A DNA stretch of 64,000 bases from Adenanthera pavonina. Lineage: Eukaryota > Streptophyta > Magnoliopsida > Fabales > Fabaceae. Below the pieces are notes generated by a model that saw only the letters and a list, made by a program, of their open reading frames with translations, was not told the origin of the DNA and ran no database searches. Shown piece after piece: positions 23,436 through 35,690 of the stretch. A program made the position numbers and the translations under genes. The stretch is taken from the NCBI GenBank assembly GCA_026686845.1, contig JAIVEN010000007.1, positions 35,647,001 to 35,711,000 of the forward strand. Reading direction: 5' to 3'. Numbering within the stretch: the first letter of the stretch is position 1; the number at the start of each line of letters is the position of its first letter.

Positions 23436-25234
23436 ATGGCTGGCTTTGAAGAGAGTATACTTCCTGAAGGGAACAACACTAACAGACCACCAGGCTTCAG
23501 TGGAGAGCATTATGGGTACTGGAAGATGAGGATGCAGATCTACCTCTAATCAATTGATCTTGACATCTGGTCAGTCATTGATAAAGGAGATTTCGTCCCA
23601 ATGGCTCTAACTGAAGATGGAAGATACAAAGAGAAGTTGGAAGCAGAATGGAGTGATGAAGACAGGAGGAGAGTCCTGCTGAATTTTAAAGCAAAACATT
23701 GTTTAGTCAGTGCCCTGAACTAGGACGAATTCTACAGGGTCTCACAATGCACCACTGCAAAAGGAATGTGGGATACTCTGCAGATTGCACATGAAGGGAC
23801 ATCTGGGGTCAGGGAGAACAGACTCAACACATGCATTGGAGAGTATGAGAGTTCAAGATGGCTGAAGGAGAAACTATAAAAGAGCTCCAAAAGAGATTCA
23901 TTCTCATTGTGAATCAACTAAAGAGTCTAGGAAAGGAATACTCTCAATCAGAGAAAGTAAGAAAAATCCTCAGAGCACTCCCTCTGGAATGGCAGCCCAA
24001 AGTGACAGCAATAGAAGAAGCCAGAGGAGAATCAATGGCCTCTGTCACAGCTCTCTTTGGCAGCCTTGAAGAGTATGAAGGAAAAATCAAAGCTCTCAAG
24101 GAAGCTGGGATGGACAGAAAGAAGAAAGGCCTTGCCCTCAAAGCTGCTGATGAAAAGGAAGAAGAATCTGACGAAGAGGATGGGCTGGATGAGGAAACTC
24201 TGGCTATGATGGTCAGAAAATTTGGAAAATTCTACAGCAAGAAGAAGAACAAAAGATTCTTCAAGAAGGTAGCTGCTGGGGAAAGCAAGAAAGAGGCAAA
24301 AGAACCTGTGACTTGCTATGAGTGCAAGAAGCAGGGACACATAAAATGGGACTGCCCCCAATTCCTCAAGAAGCAAGAAAAAGAAAAGAAAGGTGCTGAC
24401 AAAGTGAAAAAGAAGAAAGCCTACATCTCATCCATATGGGGCAACAGCTCAGATGAGGAAGAGGAAGATGAAGATGAGATTGCCAACATTTGTCTAATGG
24501 CACTTGCCTCTAAAGAAGCTACACCCTCATACAGCAGTGATCAGGATGAAGAGGTATATGAATCTGAACCTTCCTATTCTAAATTGCTGGATGCTTTTCA
24601 TGAGCTTCATGATGATTTCATTAAAGTTGCTAAAGAACTAAAACTGGCAAAGAAGAAAATAAATAAGCTGGAATCTCAAAACACAATCTTTGAAATTACT
24701 TCTTTACCTACTGCTGAATCTGTTTGTTGTACTTCATGCACTGAACTTAAACAAACTAATGATTACTTAGTCAAAAGCATGTCTAGGCTCACTAGAGGTA
24801 AAGATATGTTGTTTGCCTTGATGGGGAGCCAAAGAATATCACAAGGAAAAGCTGGTCTTGGCTATGACCCATGTGCTGTCAAGGAAAAGATTAGGAAGAA
24901 AAATCAAAATGCATATATGAGACATTTTGTGCATGCTAAGAACAATAAAAAGAAAGTTAATGCATCACCTCACATTGAAACATATGATCAACCAATGCAT
25001 GCTAAACAAAAGTATTATCTGCACTGCTTTCTTCCTGCATCTCAATCTAGGAGTCCTTTCATTACCTGTCATTTCTGTAACAAAAAGGGACATATTTCCA
25101 GTTCTTGTGATTTGAGGAAAAATGGACTTGGCAGGAAAGTTGGATGGGTTCCCAAAGTTGCATATGCATCTAGGGAAAAATATACTGACCAAAAAGGACC
25201 CAAGCAAATTTGGGTACCTAAAAGGAAATCATAA
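23436..25234 (+). pseudogene. Broken gag of the Sirevirus-like element
   Basis: Encodes the capsid/nucleocapsid precursor. The ATG at 23436 opens a frame with the usual start of Copia gag (FSGEHYGYWKMRM), but it meets TAA at 23547 and TAG at 23721. A one-base frameshift near 23851 shifts it into the long frame that continues to 25234. That frame has the gag helical region (MAEGETIKELQKRF onward), acidic and lysine-rich stretches and two CCHC knuckles: CYECKKQGHIKWDC and CHFCNKKGHISSSC. The two knuckles and the length of about 600 codons fit Sirevirus gag. It ends with TAA at 25232, and pol resumes in another frame. Confidence 0.88.
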
Positions 25235-26621
25235 ACATTGTTTTGCAAGTCTGTCTCAAAGCTAAGAAAAGCAACAAATGGTATATGGACAGTGCCTGCT
25301 CAAGTCACATGACTGGTGACAAGGAGAAGTTCATCACCCTTAGAGACAAGAAAGGAGGAAAGGTGACCTTTGGAGGTGATCAATATGGTAAAATTGTTGG
25401 CATTGGCATTGTGGGCAAAAATCCTGAAACATCCATTAAAGAGGTGCTGTTTGTGATTGGCCTCAACCACAACTTACTAAGCGTGAGTCAGACTTGTGAC
25501 AAAGGAAACTGGGTGCTGTTTGACTCAAAGTTTTGCTTGGTCATCAGAAAAAGTGATCACAGAGTAATCCTCAAAGCTCAAAGGGATGGTAACTGCTACA
25601 CTATTGACCTTGATGAACTTCCTCCTTTAGAGTCTGTATGCTTAATCGGTCAGAATAATGATAGTTGGCTATGGCATAGAAGATTAGCTCATGTGAACAT
25701 GAATCAGCTGTCTAAACTGATTAAAAATGAGCTAGTAACTGGTCTACCAAAAATATCTTTTGAAAAGGATAAAGAATGTGATGCGTGCCTAAGTGGAAAA
25801 CAAACTAAATCATCCTTCAAATCCAAAAACATAGTTACCACAACGAGACCACTTGAATTGCTGCATATGGACTTAATTGGACCTTCTAGGGTAAAGAGTC
25901 TAGGTGGTAATCTGTATGTGCTTGTAATTGTTGATGATTATTCTAGATTTACTTGGACATTATTTCTTTCTTCTAAAAGTGATACCTTTGATGCATTTGT
26001 AACTTTAGCCAAGAAAGTGCAAAATGAGAAAGGTATCTCTATTGTATCTATCAGGTCAGACCATGGAGGAGAATTTGAAAATGCATACTTCCTGGAGTAC
26101 TGCAATGAGCATGGGATTGACCACAACTTCTCAGCACCAAGAACTCCTTAACAAAATGGAGTGGTAGAAAGGAAGACAGAACCATTGGAGAGATGGCTAG
26201 AGCTATGCTGAATGAGAAGGAGCTCTCTCAAGTGTTCTGGGCTGATGCTGTAAATACAGCAAGTTACATCATTAACCGAGCTTACACCAGACCTATCCTT
26301 GGGAAGACTCCATATGAGCTGTACAAGGGAAGAAAGCCAAATCTGTCACACCTCCATGTGTTCGGGTGCAAATACTTCATTCACAACAATGGCAAAGAAA
26401 ACCTAGGTAAATTTGATGCCAAATCCGATGAAGGTATATTTCTAGGCTATTCAAGTAGGAGTAAGGCTTATAGAGTTTTTAATAAAGGATCAAATGCAAT
26501 AGAAGAATCCGTGCATGTGGTTTTCATTGAAAATGAAACTGTTTCAAAACATGTTACCAATGAGGATGATCTTGATTTCAATTTTGAAAAACTGGGCCTC
26601 TCTGATGAAAGTAAAAAATGA
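25235..26621 (+). pseudogene. Broken pol, protease and integrase part
   Basis: The frame starting near 25237 contains the retroviral-type aspartic protease signature WYMDSACSSHMTGD, then the integrase zinc-binding (H..H..C..C) region LWHRRLAHVN...CDACLSGKQ. The catalytic core follows, with Asp in HMDLIGPS, Asp in SDHGGEFEN and Glu in QNGVVERK. A CAA-to-TAA change at 26149 stops the frame just before the catalytic Glu, and a one-base loss near 26173 shifts it. The remainder (26193-26621) carries the C-terminal integrase region with GCKYFIHN and FLGYSSRSKAYRVFN. Confidence 0.9.
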
Positions 26622-28371
26622 ACCTCCAAAGATATCTGAATCTGTTAACATAGAAGAAGATATTCAGGAGCAAGAGTTTGATGAAAATAATGAAGAAACA
26701 TCTCAAGAACTCCCTAGAGCTTGGAAATATCAAAGGAATCATCCTGTTGATCAAGTAATAGGGAATGTTCAAGAGAAAGTCAAAACCAGAAAACAGTTAA
26801 GGGAACAGATGCTCAACTGTGCTTTCATTTCTCAAATTGAACCCAAATGTACTGAAGAAGCCTTAACTGATGATTACTGGATTTTGGCCATGCAAGATGA
26901 ATTAAATCAATTTGAAAGAAATCAAGTTTGGGATTTAGTTCCAAGACCCAAAAATCATCCTGTTATTGGTACCAAATGGGTTTTCAGAAATAAACTTGAT
27001 GAATCTGGAACTATACTCAGAAATAAAGCTAGATTAGTTGCTAAAGGGTATAATCAAGAAGAAGGTATTGATTTTGAAGAAACCTTTGCACCAGTAGCCA
27101 GATTAGAAGCTATAAGAATTCTACTAGCTTATGCATGCATGAAAAATATTTTGCTATATCAAATGGATGTAAAGAGTGCTTTTCTGAATGGATATATCAT
27201 GGAAGAGGTTTATGTAGATCAACCTCCAGGTTTTGAGGATTCTACAAAACCAAACCATGTCTATAAACTGAAGAAAGCTCTTTATGGATTAAAACAAGCT
27301 CCCAGAGTATGGTATGAAAGATTGAGCAATTTTCTGACTGAGAAAGGGTTTAACAGAGGCAAAGTTGACACAACTTTATTTACTAAGAAAGAGAATAAAG
27401 ATTTACTAATTGTCCAAATCTATGTTGATGATATTATTTTCGGTGCTACTAATGAAACTCTTTGCAAGGAATTTTCTAAGTTAATGCAGGGAGAATTCGA
27501 GATGTCTATGATGGGTGAACTCAATTTCTTCCTTGGATTGCAAATCAGACAGCTTAATGATGGTATCTTTCTCAGTCAATCCAAGTATCTAAAAGAGCTG
27601 TTAAAGAAGTTTTGAATGGAGAATGCTAAGCCAATGGGAACACCTATGGCTACTGCAACCAAACTGGACATGGATGAAAATGGGAAGATGTTTGACATTA
27701 CTCAGTACAGAAGAATGATTGGATCCCTGCTGTACCTAACTGCCAGCAGACCTGACATTATGTTCAGTGTCTGCATGTGTGCAAGGTTTCAATCATGCCC
27801 CAAAGAAACCCATGCAATAGCTGTGAAAAGAATTTTTAGATATCTTACTGGAACATCACAGATGGGACTTTGGTATCCAAAAAGCAATGGAGAAGATCTC
27901 AAAGGATACACTGATGCTAACTTTGCAGGATCCAAAACTGACAGAAAAAGCACAAGTGGAACTTGTCAGTTTCTTGGAGGATCCCTGGTTTCATGGTTCA
28001 GCAAAAAGCAAAATAGTGTGGCCTTATCCACTGCAGAAGCTGAGTATGTTGCAGCTGGAAGCTGTTGTGCCCAAGTCATCTGGATGAAACAGCAGCTTGA
28101 AGATCTAAAGGTTAAAATAAAAGAGATACCAATCATGTGTGATAATCAAAGTGCCATAAACATTATCAAGAATCCTGTCATGCACTCAAGGACGAAACAT
28201 ATTGAGGTTAGGCATCACTTCATAAGGGATCACATTCTAAAAGGAGAAGTTAAGCTGGAATACATCCCAACAGAGGATCAACTCGCTGATATACTCACAA
28301 AACCTCTATCAGAAGACAGGCATTGCAAAATAAGGAGAGAATTGGGAATGGTAAATCCCAATGAATTGTAA
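26622..28371 (+). pseudogene. Broken pol, reverse transcriptase and RNase H part
   Basis: A frameshift near 26600-26625 leads into this frame. The Copia reverse transcriptase begins at about NQVWDLVPRP and includes YQMDVKSAFLNG, LKKALYGLKQAPR and the catalytic YVDD box (IYVDDIIFG). An in-frame TGA at 27613-27615 interrupts it. RNase H follows, with GYTDANFAG (Asp), LSTAEAEYVA (Glu) and MCDNQSAI (Asp), and the end is EDQLADILTKPL. Apart from these lesions the domain is well preserved, consistent with a young insertion. Confidence 0.92.
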
Positions 28372-29366
28372 GTTATACTTATGAAATTCTCTTTTTAGAG
28401 TTTTAAATCTTACAAATCAATTCTAACTTCAGCATCGGAGAGTGTTTAATTTAAGTTGCAGGTGCTCATCACAAGACTGAACTGCTATACTCTTGAAGAT
28501 TTGAGCATATCAAAATGGAACAACCAGAAAGTGAAGTAAACAACGAAAAACCTATGTTCTGGATCCATTCTGTAAGTTCTTAATGATGATGCTTATATTT
28601 GAAATGCTGTTAAATGTATGTTGTTTCATAAAACTGTGTTTTTATACTGGTCAACGTGGTCAACATTCGAATTTTAAGTGACCAACAGACGAACTTTGAC
28701 CTGTTACACTTTGGAACAGTTCTCACTGATGCCTCGAAATTCGTCTGTTGAATATGGAAGTTCGAATTTTCAAGAACAAAATTTTCAAAGATATGGTTGT
28801 CCATCACTGTTATACGAATTATCACTTCTTGACATACGAATGTTGGACAACCTCTACAAAAGATGAAAAATTCGAATTTACAATTCAAAATTCGTCTGTT
28901 GAATCATGTTCTTCATGATGAATGCTTGAAAGATGATGCTCTGCATGCTTAATTCGTCTATTGGCTGTGGTTTTGATTGTTGATGTTGTTCTCATTTCAA
29001 CATTCGAACTTTGTTGAAACAAAATTCGTCTGTTGTGCGAGTACTGCTTGTTTCAAGTCACTGTCAGACGAACTTTCAGATGAAAATTCGTCTGTCAGTA
29101 AGCCTTGCTGAACAGTTTAACTTGTAACTGCCCGAAGTTTGAATTTTGACCCCTCAAAATTCGTCTGTCAGACGGTTACATACGTTAAATCCGACAGTTC
29201 TCCAGAGAACAGACGCAACCCTATTTGTTACCTCTCTAAGTCTGTTCTGATTCTCTCTTCAATCCTCTTAACTCCTGTCTAAAAACCGTCATTCTTCACC
29301 GTTTAAACTTCCAATCGCATCCCATAAACCTATCCTTAACCACATTCTGCATCATTCAACCGAGAA
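28372..29366 (+). repeat. pol-ORF3 spacer with palindromic CAGACGAA/TTCGTCTG motifs
   Basis: About 1 kb without a coding frame. At least seven copies of CAGACGAA or its inverse TTCGTCTG occur between 28680 and 29175, together with TTCGAATTT cores. The same motif set fills the LTRs. Its position between pol and ORF3 suggests a promoter, splice or packaging role for ORF3 expression, but that is inference. Confidence 0.75.
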
Positions 29367-31568
29367 ATGGCAAGAGTCAAAATTCCTGGAACAGAAAAAG
29401 CTGTGACTCGTCCAAAGAGGAATGTCAAATCTCAATATGCTACAAAGGAAGGAGAGAAATCTAAGAGAAATGCCAAACCCAGTAAAGCTACTCCGTCTAA
29501 ACGCCAGAAATCTTCATCCAAAGCAGAATCTCAGAAAACTGGACCCTCCTCTTCAAAAAGTGTTGAACCTTCTATCCCTGCTGCTGCCTCTTCTGCGTCT
29601 TCCAGTACTGAATCTGGAGAGTTCGAATTGACTACACTACCACTGTGGAGCACTCCTGAAATTCAAGAAGAGTACACTACCAAGTTTTCCAACAAAAAGG
29701 TAATCAAGCCTCACTGTGTAAATATGAAACAATTTCTGATATCCAACAACTTTGATGCTGCAATATGGTTGATAAAATATAGAAATCTGTTGGAAATTGC
29801 TGAAAAATATGATGATGAGGTAGTGAAGACTTGGTATGCCTCTCTTAAATATAACAGCAAGAAAAGGAAATGGGAGGTCACCTTGAGATCAAGGACCATT
29901 TGGCTTGCTGATGAAACCTTCAATGAGGTGTTAAAAACTCCAGGTCAAGATGGGCTGAAAGTTGACATCACAGCTTCTAGTTATATGGATGAGGCTAGCA
30001 CAGCTGACGAAAAAGGTGAGCCCTTCCTATATTACAAGGAGAGCACTATCTTGGACACCTTGTTCAGAAGAAGGGAGAATAGGCCCACAATAAATCTGTT
30101 GAAGCCCACAGATCTAAGTGTACAAGTAAGGATTCTGCACTACATTGTGTCTAGGATCATTTTCAATAAAGGTGGAAACTTCAATTTGATAACAAGGTCA
30201 GAGGCTCATGTAATGACTGCCATCATACGTGGGAAGCTGATCAATATGGGTCATATCATTCTCCAGCGAATGATAAAAGCAAGAGATCAGAGGAAGGATT
30301 CCACACTCTCCTATGCAGCAATTATTTCAAGAATCCTGCAGTATGCTAGGATTCAGCACATTGAAAAGGGGAAAGGAAAACTCATTGAGGCATTCAAAGA
30401 GGAAGAACTGCAAAGAATGGGGATTGAAAAAGATGAAGGACGATGGGTTGGAAAGGGAGCAGGAAAATCTGAAGACTTGTTCTTTATTGCTGATGCTTCC
30501 CTCCAACAAGAAGGCACTTCTGAGGCCCCTAGCAGATCTGTACCTCAGCCTTCTCAGCCTATTCCATCTCCCTCCAGGCCTACTCACCCTCCTTCCACTC
30601 CCTCCTCACGGGTCAAGCCAACAAAGATCACTGAGTTGTTTGACAGTCTGTCAACACTCATTCTCAGCATTAGGGATGAGCAAAACACCAAATTTGCTCA
30701 TCTACAAGATCAGATCCATCAGTTGGCTGTGAATATGAAGGTGGTGGCTAATGCCTATGAAGAGATTAGAAATGCAATTCCTACCACTTCAGCTCCACCT
30801 CAGCCTGGTATCCCTGAGCCTACTCTGTCTCCATCTCCTGTGCCTCCAAGTCCTTTTAAGCTGGATTCTCCTATCCCTGGTGTTGGTATGCAAGAGACTG
30901 AACCAACTGGCACGCCAAAGGCCTCCAGCAATGAGGTAAGTCCTGGTCCACCCTTGGACTATGGCATGGAGGAAGAGGGTCTGCAGGAAACAAGCCCAAT
31001 TGAGTAGAGTGAAGCAGTTGCTCAGGACTCTATCCTTTCCACCCAAGAGTCTGAGCAAGTTGAGCAGCTAGTAGCATCCATTTCTGCTTCACCATTTCTG
31101 CAAGCTGCACTCAATGAGGAAAGGAGCATTGCGCCTGTTATTGACTTTGCTGCTATTGCTCACAATGCCCTTCTGCTAGCTCAAAGGAGAAGGCTTGAAG
31201 AAATGTTTCCTCCTCCTGAACCAGCCTCTCCTTCTCTTGCTGATTATGGGCTGTCAGAAGAACAGAGAGCTCGGCTAGCTCTATCCAGACAGGAAATGCA
31301 AGAGCTGCTTGTGGTCTTTGATGATGATGAAGATTCTAGTCCTGAGACTGCTGAGCCTCCTGCACCAGTTCAGCCTGATATTCCCTTTGCTCTTGTGCCA
31401 CTTCGTGCTATTCCTGTCTCTCAGATTCCTCCTCCAGCTGATTTTGTTGGCCTTCCTGATGATGCCAAAAAGGGGGAGAAGTCTGGGCAAACTGGAAAGC
31501 CTTCTGCTGAGCAATCTGGGAAAGGGAAAGGGAAATACTACAAGAAGACCAAGTCCAAGAAGAAATAA
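29367..31568 (+). pseudogene. ORF3 of the Sirevirus-like element, one in-frame stop
   Basis: A third ORF in the position where Sireviruses carry their so-called env-like gene. It runs 546 residues to TAG at 31005-31007, then continues in the same frame to TAA at 31566 (about 733 codons in all). The N-terminus (about residues 1-75) is very basic and Ser-rich, like a nuclear-localisation region. The centre (about 90-380) resembles the putative plant transposon protein domain often found in these elements (RVLHYIVSR-type block near LHYIVSRIIFNKGG). A likely coiled coil lies around DSLSTLILSIRDEQNTKFAH, then Pro-rich tails and a Lys-rich end. I see no convincing signal peptide or transmembrane segment, so an envelope role is not supported. 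Confidence 0.75.
31464..31481 (+). other. Internal polypurine tract copy within ORF3
   Basis: AAAAAGGGGGAGAAG matches the functional tract at 31829-31841 but lies about 370 bp upstream, inside coding sequence. A third, shorter purine run (GAGGGGGAGC) is near 31764. Repeated tracts of this kind are reported for Sireviruses. Confidence 0.75.
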
Positions 31569-31841
31569 TTGTAGAATTGCTTAGAAATTAGGCTTGAGTC
31601 CTCTTGTTGCATTTTGTGTTGTTTTGTATTTTGTGTTTGAACTTTGATTAATTTGTTTCTGTACAAGCAACTCTTGATTAAATGAATGGATCTCTTTGTT
31701 GCAATATTTTTTGCCTTAAATCTCTTCACTTAATCTGTTGATTTAATATCTTATGCATATGTTGAGGGGGAGCTTGTGAAAGCAAATCCAAGTACTAATC
31801 CAGTTTGTGAGTTGTTTTGTCATCATCAAAAAGGGGGAGAA
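31569..31841 (+). other. 3' non-coding region and polypurine tract
   Basis: A short untranslated stretch ends in AAAAAGGGGGAGAA immediately before the 3' LTR at 31842; this is the expected primer for plus-strand DNA synthesis. Confidence 0.88.
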
Positions 31842-33563
31842 TGTTGAAACAAGAGTTTTGATGATTCTAAACCAACACTCAAAAGCTTGGATTAAAGATA
31901 TCAAAGGAGATCAAAGCTATCTCAAGTGAAGATTTTATGAGTACTTGCTGGTAGATTTTTTTGTAGAGTCTTAGTTCTTGCTATGATTGGGTAAAAGATT
32001 TTGATTTGAAGAAAAGATATTTTCAAACTTTGATTTCATGTTAAATCTTGAAATATTTGGAAAATACCCACAAACAGACGAAGGTTGAAAGTTCAAACTA
32101 AACTGTCAAGTTGGAAATTCGAACTTTGCCTTAGGACATTCGAATTTCGAGATTAAACTGAACAAGTCTGAAGAGATGTCTCTCTGTCAGACGAATTTTG
32201 GTTTTTCAAAATTCAAATTTTCATCTAGTCTGAAAGAAGCCTTTTTGGACAGACGAACTTTACAGTTTCAAAATTCGAATTTCAGACAAAATGCAATTTG
32301 TGAAAACCAAAGAAATTCGTCTGAAGCTATGTTAAAGTTCATCTGAAATTAAGAAGAAATTGAGTTTGAAAAATGCTCTCTGACAGACGAACTTTGACTT
32401 TACAACATTCGAATTTTCATATAAGTCTGAAAGAAGCTTTTTGGACAGACGAACTTTACAGTTTCAAAATTCGAATTTCAGACAAAATGCAATTTGAGAA
32501 AACTAAAGAAATTCGTCCGAAACTATGATAGAGTTCATCTGAAATCAAAAGGAAATTAAGTCTCAAAATTGATCTCTGACAGACGAATTTCACTACGTCA
32601 AAATTTGAATTTCGAAGAAAGTGAACTACTGTGCCTCTTTGAACGTTCAATGGACAGATGAATTTTGGGCATCCAAAATTCGAATTTCGAGGGTACTGTA
32701 GAAAATTGAAAACACGGTTCACGATTTACAGAAAAACTTTCTTCTTGAAAATTTGTATGTCACATTGAGAAAATACTCTATAAGTTTCAAAATTCGAATT
32801 TCACTCTATGGACAGACAAACTTCGTACTTTAACGTTGGAAGCTTTAACCTTCGGTTCCTTCGAAATTTGTCTGTTGACCAACCAAAATTCGAATTTCAG
32901 TATGTCAGAAACATTAAATGCAGTTGGTAAACGGATAGTTTTTCAGAATAACCGTTGGATAACTTCCCCAACGGATAGATTTAGTCTCTAACGGATATTT
33001 GAGACCTAAATCTATAAATACAACATCATTTGAAGTTGTGGGTAACAAATCAAACTTATTAATATCGAATTTCTGCTGAATCTTCTTCTCAAAAAGTTTT
33101 ACCCTCTCAACTTCATTATTTGTACTTAAACTTTCATATCTACTCTTTTCAAGAGAGTTATTTCATTGTAATCAATCTACTCTTCATCTGGGAGATAGAT
33201 TTACTTGTGAGGGGTATTCACAAGGAGATTGGGAAGCACATAGTGTAAGTACTTGGAGAGTTTGAGAGAGCTCAGAAACAGAGCATACTCGTGTACTGTG
33301 GCTTTAGCAAGAAGCCCGTTGAAATTCTTGCTGTATAGTGGACAAATCTCAAGAGGTGTCTTGGGGACTGGATGTAGGTCAAGTGGATAGACCGAACCAG
33401 AATAAATCATTGAGTTTTCTTCTCCTTATCTCTACTTTTCAGCTTGCTCTGTTTTACACGTTCTTTTCACTATACTGTGATATCTTCACTTACTTCACTT
33501 TGTGCAGAAAAAGTTCAATCTTCCCAATTCACCCCCCCTCTTGGGAAGTCAGCCTTGCTAACA
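31842..33563 (+). repeat. 3' LTR of the Sirevirus-like element
   Basis: 1722 bp, collinear with the 5' LTR and without visible indels. Most differences are C/T or A/G changes, several of them in CG dinucleotides (TTCG versus TTTG, ACGAAC versus ACAAAC), as expected of methylated DNA. Confidence 0.95.
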
Positions 33564-33568
33564 CACCT

Positions 33569-34725
33569 AACTCAAGTCCCAAATATCTTGAGGACTTGGT
33601 TTAGGGCTGTTGCAACCTAAAAGAACCTTTCCCTTAGCATTTGAGTCCCTTAGCACTACAGTACCATAAATGGGTTATATACCTATTTTACCTCACCAAC
33701 ACCAGAATTTAACATCAACACAGGCCCTTAGGCTATCAAGATAACATACATACGAACATTCATATCTTTATCCAACCTAGGGTCTCAAAGCATGACACAC
33801 ATATATCATGGCATCAAGGCAACAAGCCAACCATTACAATGGTAGTTCCATAACTGGTCCAAAATACCCAACAACATCATACTAGGCAACATACAACAAC
33901 AATTACACAGAATACATCATTACATAAGGTATCTATCACTAGCATTTAACTTGGCACAATATAATTACATAAAATAACCACCACACACACACTGGTAGCA
34001 AGCGTAGGTATACCCAAGCTAAGGAGGAAACTAAAACTCCTTAGTCTTCTCTTGGCTAATGCTAGAATCTTCACCTAAAATGTTAACCATAGAGGGGTGT
34101 GAGATAGAGTCCTATAACCAAGGGAAACAACCACTGACAAAATATACAAATAACATAATCCATGAGTAAATGATGCTATGCAATGCAACTGAAGTGGTAT
34201 GAATGTTCTCTAAGTACACGACTAGAACCACATCATAAGGTATACCTGATAAATAATTCCTTTTCAATAATCAGTAAAGACTGATTCCAAGACATCATTA
34301 AATTGTTCGCTCGTCAATATAACTCGGCCAAAGGCCACATTAGTGATTGGACCTTGGTTCTCCTTCCCCTGGATCATTCAAATTGGTGATAATTTAAGGA
34401 AAGTGCATCCCCAATCCACTGTCACCTGACTCTTCTAGCCAAATGAAGAGGATTTAGCAGTAGAGATATATACATATATCAACCTCACCACTTGGACACG
34501 AGGCCTCACATGTTTCATGAGTGGATCGGTATATCACATGGTATTATTAGACATAATCACCCATCAACTAATGTCTCATATGCATATTTTCATCATAATG
34601 CTTTCTCATGTCATACTAACATATTGTCATACATCATATGCACAGGCACATTATCATCATCATGGTCATCGTGCTTATATAATCGTCAATGCACATTTCT
34701 ACAAGTAGGGATGTAATATAAGATA
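33569..34725 (-). mobile_element. Old Gypsy LTR fragment, right of the Copia insertion
   Basis: Continues the LTR interrupted at 21658. The part near 34540-34720 (ATCATCATGGTCATCGTGC, repeated TCAT/CATA) corresponds to the 52020-52200 part of the Gypsy LTR on the right. Its outer end is lost at about 34725, where a unit copy begins. Confidence 0.55.
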
Positions 34726-34739
34726 CATGCAAAATGAAA

Positions 34740-35690
34740 GAGACAAGAGATTACCATATCCTCATTATTCATGTCGATTGAGCTTCTAAAAGTATCTTCC
34801 AAATCTCTGTAAAAGTTGTGATTCAAAAGCAAAAGCATATTTGTGAGTAATCTCAAATATACATTCCTCTCAAGATCTTCAGCAACCTCTTTGGATTTTT
34901 ATTTATTGATGATTCAAATCCTTTACCCTAAGTTTGGGCGGAGGATTCTTCTTTTTTGACCTACAAGTTGGGAATATTACATCTAAGGACCAAGAACCTA
35001 AAATCTTTATAATTTTTTTTTGGCCAACCAAAATGTTTATATTAAAAAATCTTAAAATTCACAATTATTTTTTAAATACTAAGATTACTATTAAATTTTA
35101 CAAAGGGCACAGTGCCCTTTCTAGAGCAACTAATGAGGAGGGGGGGAAAGATAAACCCTGATTTATTGTTCTTTATGTGAAGTCCAACAGATCCCCGTTG
35201 TCTCTCTAGATGGCATGGTGGTTCAGGGACCTGTGATTCTGTGAAAAAGAAATGCTTTTATTGAAAGAAAATATTAATTTTTAATAAAATTATTTAATTA
35301 ATACAATAATATTAAGAATAAATTTTTGATAAAAAAACAAATTGAAGATGGGATTTTATATTTTAAATAATTTATATACCTATTACATTTATGCTTAATA
35401 ACCTTTATTTGAGATTTTTAGATATATCATATAGTTGCTTAATTAAAATATAATTAATTATAATTATTGTCAATGGACAAGACATTGTTGATTTGTACAA
35501 AATACAACCCTAGAATACAAAAGTGGAACACATTTTGTCTGTAGTTCAAATGATATATATATATATATATACACATACACACACACACACACACACTCAA
35601 TTTTTTAGCCAAAATATACTCAATTGTTTACATACTTAATTCATCAAGAAGACTTATTCTTTTGCATATACCATCAATTTAAGTACAATA
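34740..35690 (-). pseudogene. Unit copy, minus orientation
   Basis: Matches 11955-14450 in order, with some parts missing: leader (TTTGGGAATATTACATCTAAGG shared in part), the GAAAAAGAAATGC block near 35250 and ATTGTTGATTTG near 35480. The micro-exon is degraded to ATGAATAATGAGGATATG. A compound AT/AC microsatellite lies at 35555-35596. Confidence 0.5.

Larger units (their letters stand above)
21659..33563 (+). mobile_element. Full-length Sirevirus-like Ty1/Copia retrotransposon (11.9 kb)
   Basis: Two 1722-bp LTRs (TGTTGAAAC...CTTGCTAACA) flank a primer site, gag, pol in Copia order (protease, integrase, reverse transcriptase, RNase H) and an additional third ORF. The 5-bp target duplication CACCT is perfect (21654-21658 and 33564-33568). 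Long LTRs, an extra ORF 3' of pol and repeated AAAAAGGGGGAGAA polypurine tracts are traits of the Sirevirus/Maximus lineage. By eye the LTRs differ at about 22 sites, implying a recent insertion. Stops and frameshifts in gag, pol and ORF3 mean this copy cannot encode its own machinery. Confidence 0.95.
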
